From NCBI GenBank assembly GCA_009691645.1, contig SIAT01000086.1, positions 1 through 7,395 of the forward strand: a stretch of 7,395 bases of DNA, given 5' to 3'. This DNA is from Pedosphaera sp. (GTDB taxonomy: Bacteria > Verrucomicrobiota > Verrucomicrobiia > Limisphaerales > SIAT01). Positions within the stretch are counted from its first letter, which is position 1; each line of letters opens with the position of its first letter. Shown here piece after piece: positions 5,725 to 7,395 of the stretch. Below the pieces are notes generated by a model, which ran no database searches, had not been told where the DNA came from, and was given only the letters and a program-made list of their open reading frames with translations. Made by a program: the position numbers and the translations under genes.

Positions 5725-7395
5725 TCAGAATGCAGTGGTGTAGCCAAAACTAATGTTGAGCTGACCGCCGCCATTGCGGCCGTCATCCTTGATGGGGAAA
5801 CCGTAGTCCATGCGGAGCGGGCCGAGGAAGGGAATGTCAATCCGCAGACCGAGGCCCCAGTTGTCATTACGAAGGTCGAACGGGAAATTATACGCGTCGC
5901 GAGAGACGCCGCCCACGTCGTAGAAGGCCGCCGCGCGAAGTATCTCGAGTGGCGTCGGCACGCTGTACTCGATTGTGCCGCGGTACATCGTCTTGCCGCC
6001 GACCGGCTCGCCGTCCGCGTCCCGCGGGCCGACCTGCCGATAGCCGAAGCCGCGCAGATTACCCGAGCCGCCGAGGAAATGGCGGTGCAGCAACGGCACG
6101 CGGGCCGAGTCGCCGTAGTTGTCTGTCACCGCCGCTTGGGCGACCAGCTCGATCACGTGATCTTCGCCGAAACCTTTGAAATACCACGCGCTGGAAAGAT
6201 CTAGGCCGTAGAAATTAGCCTCTCCCATGAACGGTCCGCCCGCGAGGTCCGCGCTGAACTGCGTGCGCTGGCCGGCGTTCGGGATGCGGCCGCGGATGCC
6301 GGCATTGCGCGTGTCGTAAGCGAGGGTGCCTCCAAACTTGGAGATCAAATCGTGCCCGACTTCCTGGCTGATTTCGCTGGAAGCGGACGAGGCGACATCC
6401 GACACACCCGAGCGCTCGAAAGTGTAGTTCAGGCTGCCGCGCAGGAAATCGCTGCCGAGCGTGCGTGTCAATCCGAAGCGCGCACCGGTCTCATCAATGG
6501 TGTAGAGCCGAGTGCTGTCCTGCACCTGACTGTAGAAGTACTGCTCCCGGCTGTAGAGATTCACGTCCAGTTCGAGCTTTCGGCCCAATAGCCACGGCTC
6601 GACGATCTGTAGCTCGTACCGGCGCAGTTCCGAGCCAACAGTGGCGTTTACGCGGAGCTTCTGCCCGGCGCCCTGCAGCAGGTGCGGCGTCTTCCAGCGG
6701 AAAATATCGAAGTTTTCCTGCGCGAAACTGACGTTGCCGAACACACCAAAGTCCGTGCTGAAACCGGCGCCGATGCCGAAACGGCCGGTGTCCTTCTCTG
6801 CGACGGAAACAATCACGTTGGCGCGGCCGGGTTGGTCCTCGATCGCCTCGTAGTCCACTTTTACCCGCTCGAAAAGACGGAGCCCGTCGATGCGCTGCTC
6901 GCTCAGGCGCATCCGGCCGAGGTCAAACTGCTCGCCGGGCGCGATGGCCAACTCGCGGCGGATGACGATGTCCTTGGTTTTTTCGTTACCCTCGATGCGG
7001 ATCTGTTCGATGGAGGTCTTCTGCCCTTCGGTGATGAAATAGACGATGTCCACGGCGCCCGTCTGCACGTTCGGCGCGCGCCGCACGCCAATCCGAGTGT
7101 TGGCGTATCCGCGGCTGCCGTAATACTCGCGAACGCCGTCCTCATCCTTGTTGACGAGACTGGGGCGGAAAATCGCACCCGGCCGGAGTTGGAGTGAGGC
7201 GGCGATTTCGTCCACTGGGAAAAGCAACGCGCTGGGTTCCTTGCCCTTTTCCGGCTCCTTCTCGATCTTGACGGTGCCGATGCGATACTGCACCCCCTCG
7301 GCGATCTTGAAGGTCACTTTCGCGAGCGAGATGGAATCCAACTGTTTCTCGTAAGTCTTGCGCGCGGCCTTCGCTTTGTCTTCAGCGGCGTCCAA
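5725..7395 (-). CDS. bamA: Outer-membrane assembly factor BamA, C-terminal part (runs off right edge)
   Basis: BamA is the outer-membrane core of the BAM complex and folds beta-barrel proteins into the membrane. The visible 556 residues have no start; the frame is open to the edge, where the first codon (TTG) is internal leucine. Two POTRA repeats are seen: about residues 25-123 (GVQYRIGTVKI through YYGSRGYANTRIG, with a charged EKEPEKGKEPS insertion) and 126-203 (IEQIRIEGNEKTKDIVIRRELAIAPGE). The 16-strand barrel follows from about 204 (GRFGIGAGFSTDFGVFG). NLRGFGYRQVGP near 446-457 holds the conserved RGF motif of loop 6, and the protein ends in GYTTAF, with the terminal aromatic residue expected for barrel recognition. 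The signal peptide and earlier POTRA domains lie outside the window. The skp gene follows after 12 bases, the common bamA-skp order. Confidence 0.95.
   Translation of the reverse strand: MDAAEDKAKAARKTYEKQLDSISLAKVTFKIAEGVQYRIGTVKIEKEPEKGKEPSALLFPVDEIAASLQLRPGAIFRPSLVNKDEDGVREYYGSRGYANTRIGVRRAPNVQTGAVDIVYFITEGQKTSIEQIRIEGNEKTKDIVIRRELAIAPGEQFDLGRMRLSEQRIDGLRLFERVKVDYEAIEDQPGRANVIVSVAEKDTGRFGIGAGFSTDFGVFGNVSFAQENFDIFRWKTPHLLQGAGQKLRVNATVGSELRRYELQIVEPWLLGRKLELDVNLYSREQYFYSQVQDSTRLYTIDETGARFGLTRTLGSDFLRGSLNYTFERSGVSDVASSASSEISQEVGHDLISKFGGTLAYDTRNAGIRGRIPNAGQRTQFSADLAGGPFMGEANFYGLDLSSAWYFKGFGEDHVIELVAQAAVTDNYGDSARVPLLHRHFLGGSGNLRGFGYRQVGPRDADGEPVGGKTMYRGTIEYSVPTPLEILRAAAFYDVGGVSRDAYNFPFDLRNDNWGLGLRIDIPFLGPLRMDYGFPIKDDGRNGGGQLNISFGYTTAF

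Noticed and set aside
5197..6204. 335-codon plus-strand frame over skp and bamA
   Set aside because: It is antisense to two confidently identified envelope genes and has no signal or domain of its own.
1..7395. CRISPR arrays, tRNA or rRNA genes, insertion sequences, attachment sites
   Set aside because: I saw no spaced direct repeats, cloverleaf sequences, transposase motifs or paired terminal repeats.

Overview
The window is GC-rich bacterial chromosome, most probably from the phylum Verrucomicrobiota (PVC group). The points towards this are: a pseudopilin of the 'AFTLIELLVVIAIIGIL' kind with a C-terminal DG motif, a type that is greatly expanded in Verrucomicrobia and Planctomycetes; a roughly 390-residue aldo/keto reductase and a secreted alpha/beta hydrolase of styles I associate with PVC bacteria; and a BamA-Skp pair, which shows a diderm envelope. 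The phylum call is inference from protein style, not from a marker gene.

Layout from left to right. 1-587 (-): the N-terminal part of citramalate synthase (cimA), running off the left edge. 683-880 (-): a 65-residue small protein with a good Shine-Dalgarno sequence. 881-1031: a regulatory gap holding a 19-bp TetR-style palindrome. 1032-1595 (+): rluE, a 23S rRNA pseudouridine synthase. 1604-1621: a perfect short hairpin. 1650-2831 (+): an aldo/keto reductase related to the COG1453 group but without its ferredoxin cysteines. 2832-2874: an 8-bp inverted repeat. 2883-3612 (+): a pseudopilin gene broken by one extra base in a run of six G. It converges on a four-gene minus-strand block, transcribed bamA (partial, from beyond the right edge to 5725) - skp/ompH (5712-5014) - secreted alpha/beta hydrolase (4983 or 5001 to 3835) - slyX (3826-3626). 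Gaps in that block are 8 to 30 bases, so it reads as one operon.

Functionally the right half is envelope biogenesis: BamA inserts beta-barrel proteins into the outer membrane and Skp chaperones them across the periplasm. The hydrolase is probably exported into the same compartment, and slyX is a short coiled-coil gene of unknown role. The left half is mixed housekeeping: isoleucine precursor synthesis, rRNA modification and a redox enzyme. There are no mobile elements, tRNAs, rRNAs or CRISPR arrays that I can see. The observations most worth a second look are the palindrome paired with the small gene, the frameshifted pseudopilin, and the cysteine-less C-terminus of the aldo/keto reductase. 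I found no convincing new multi-gene system.
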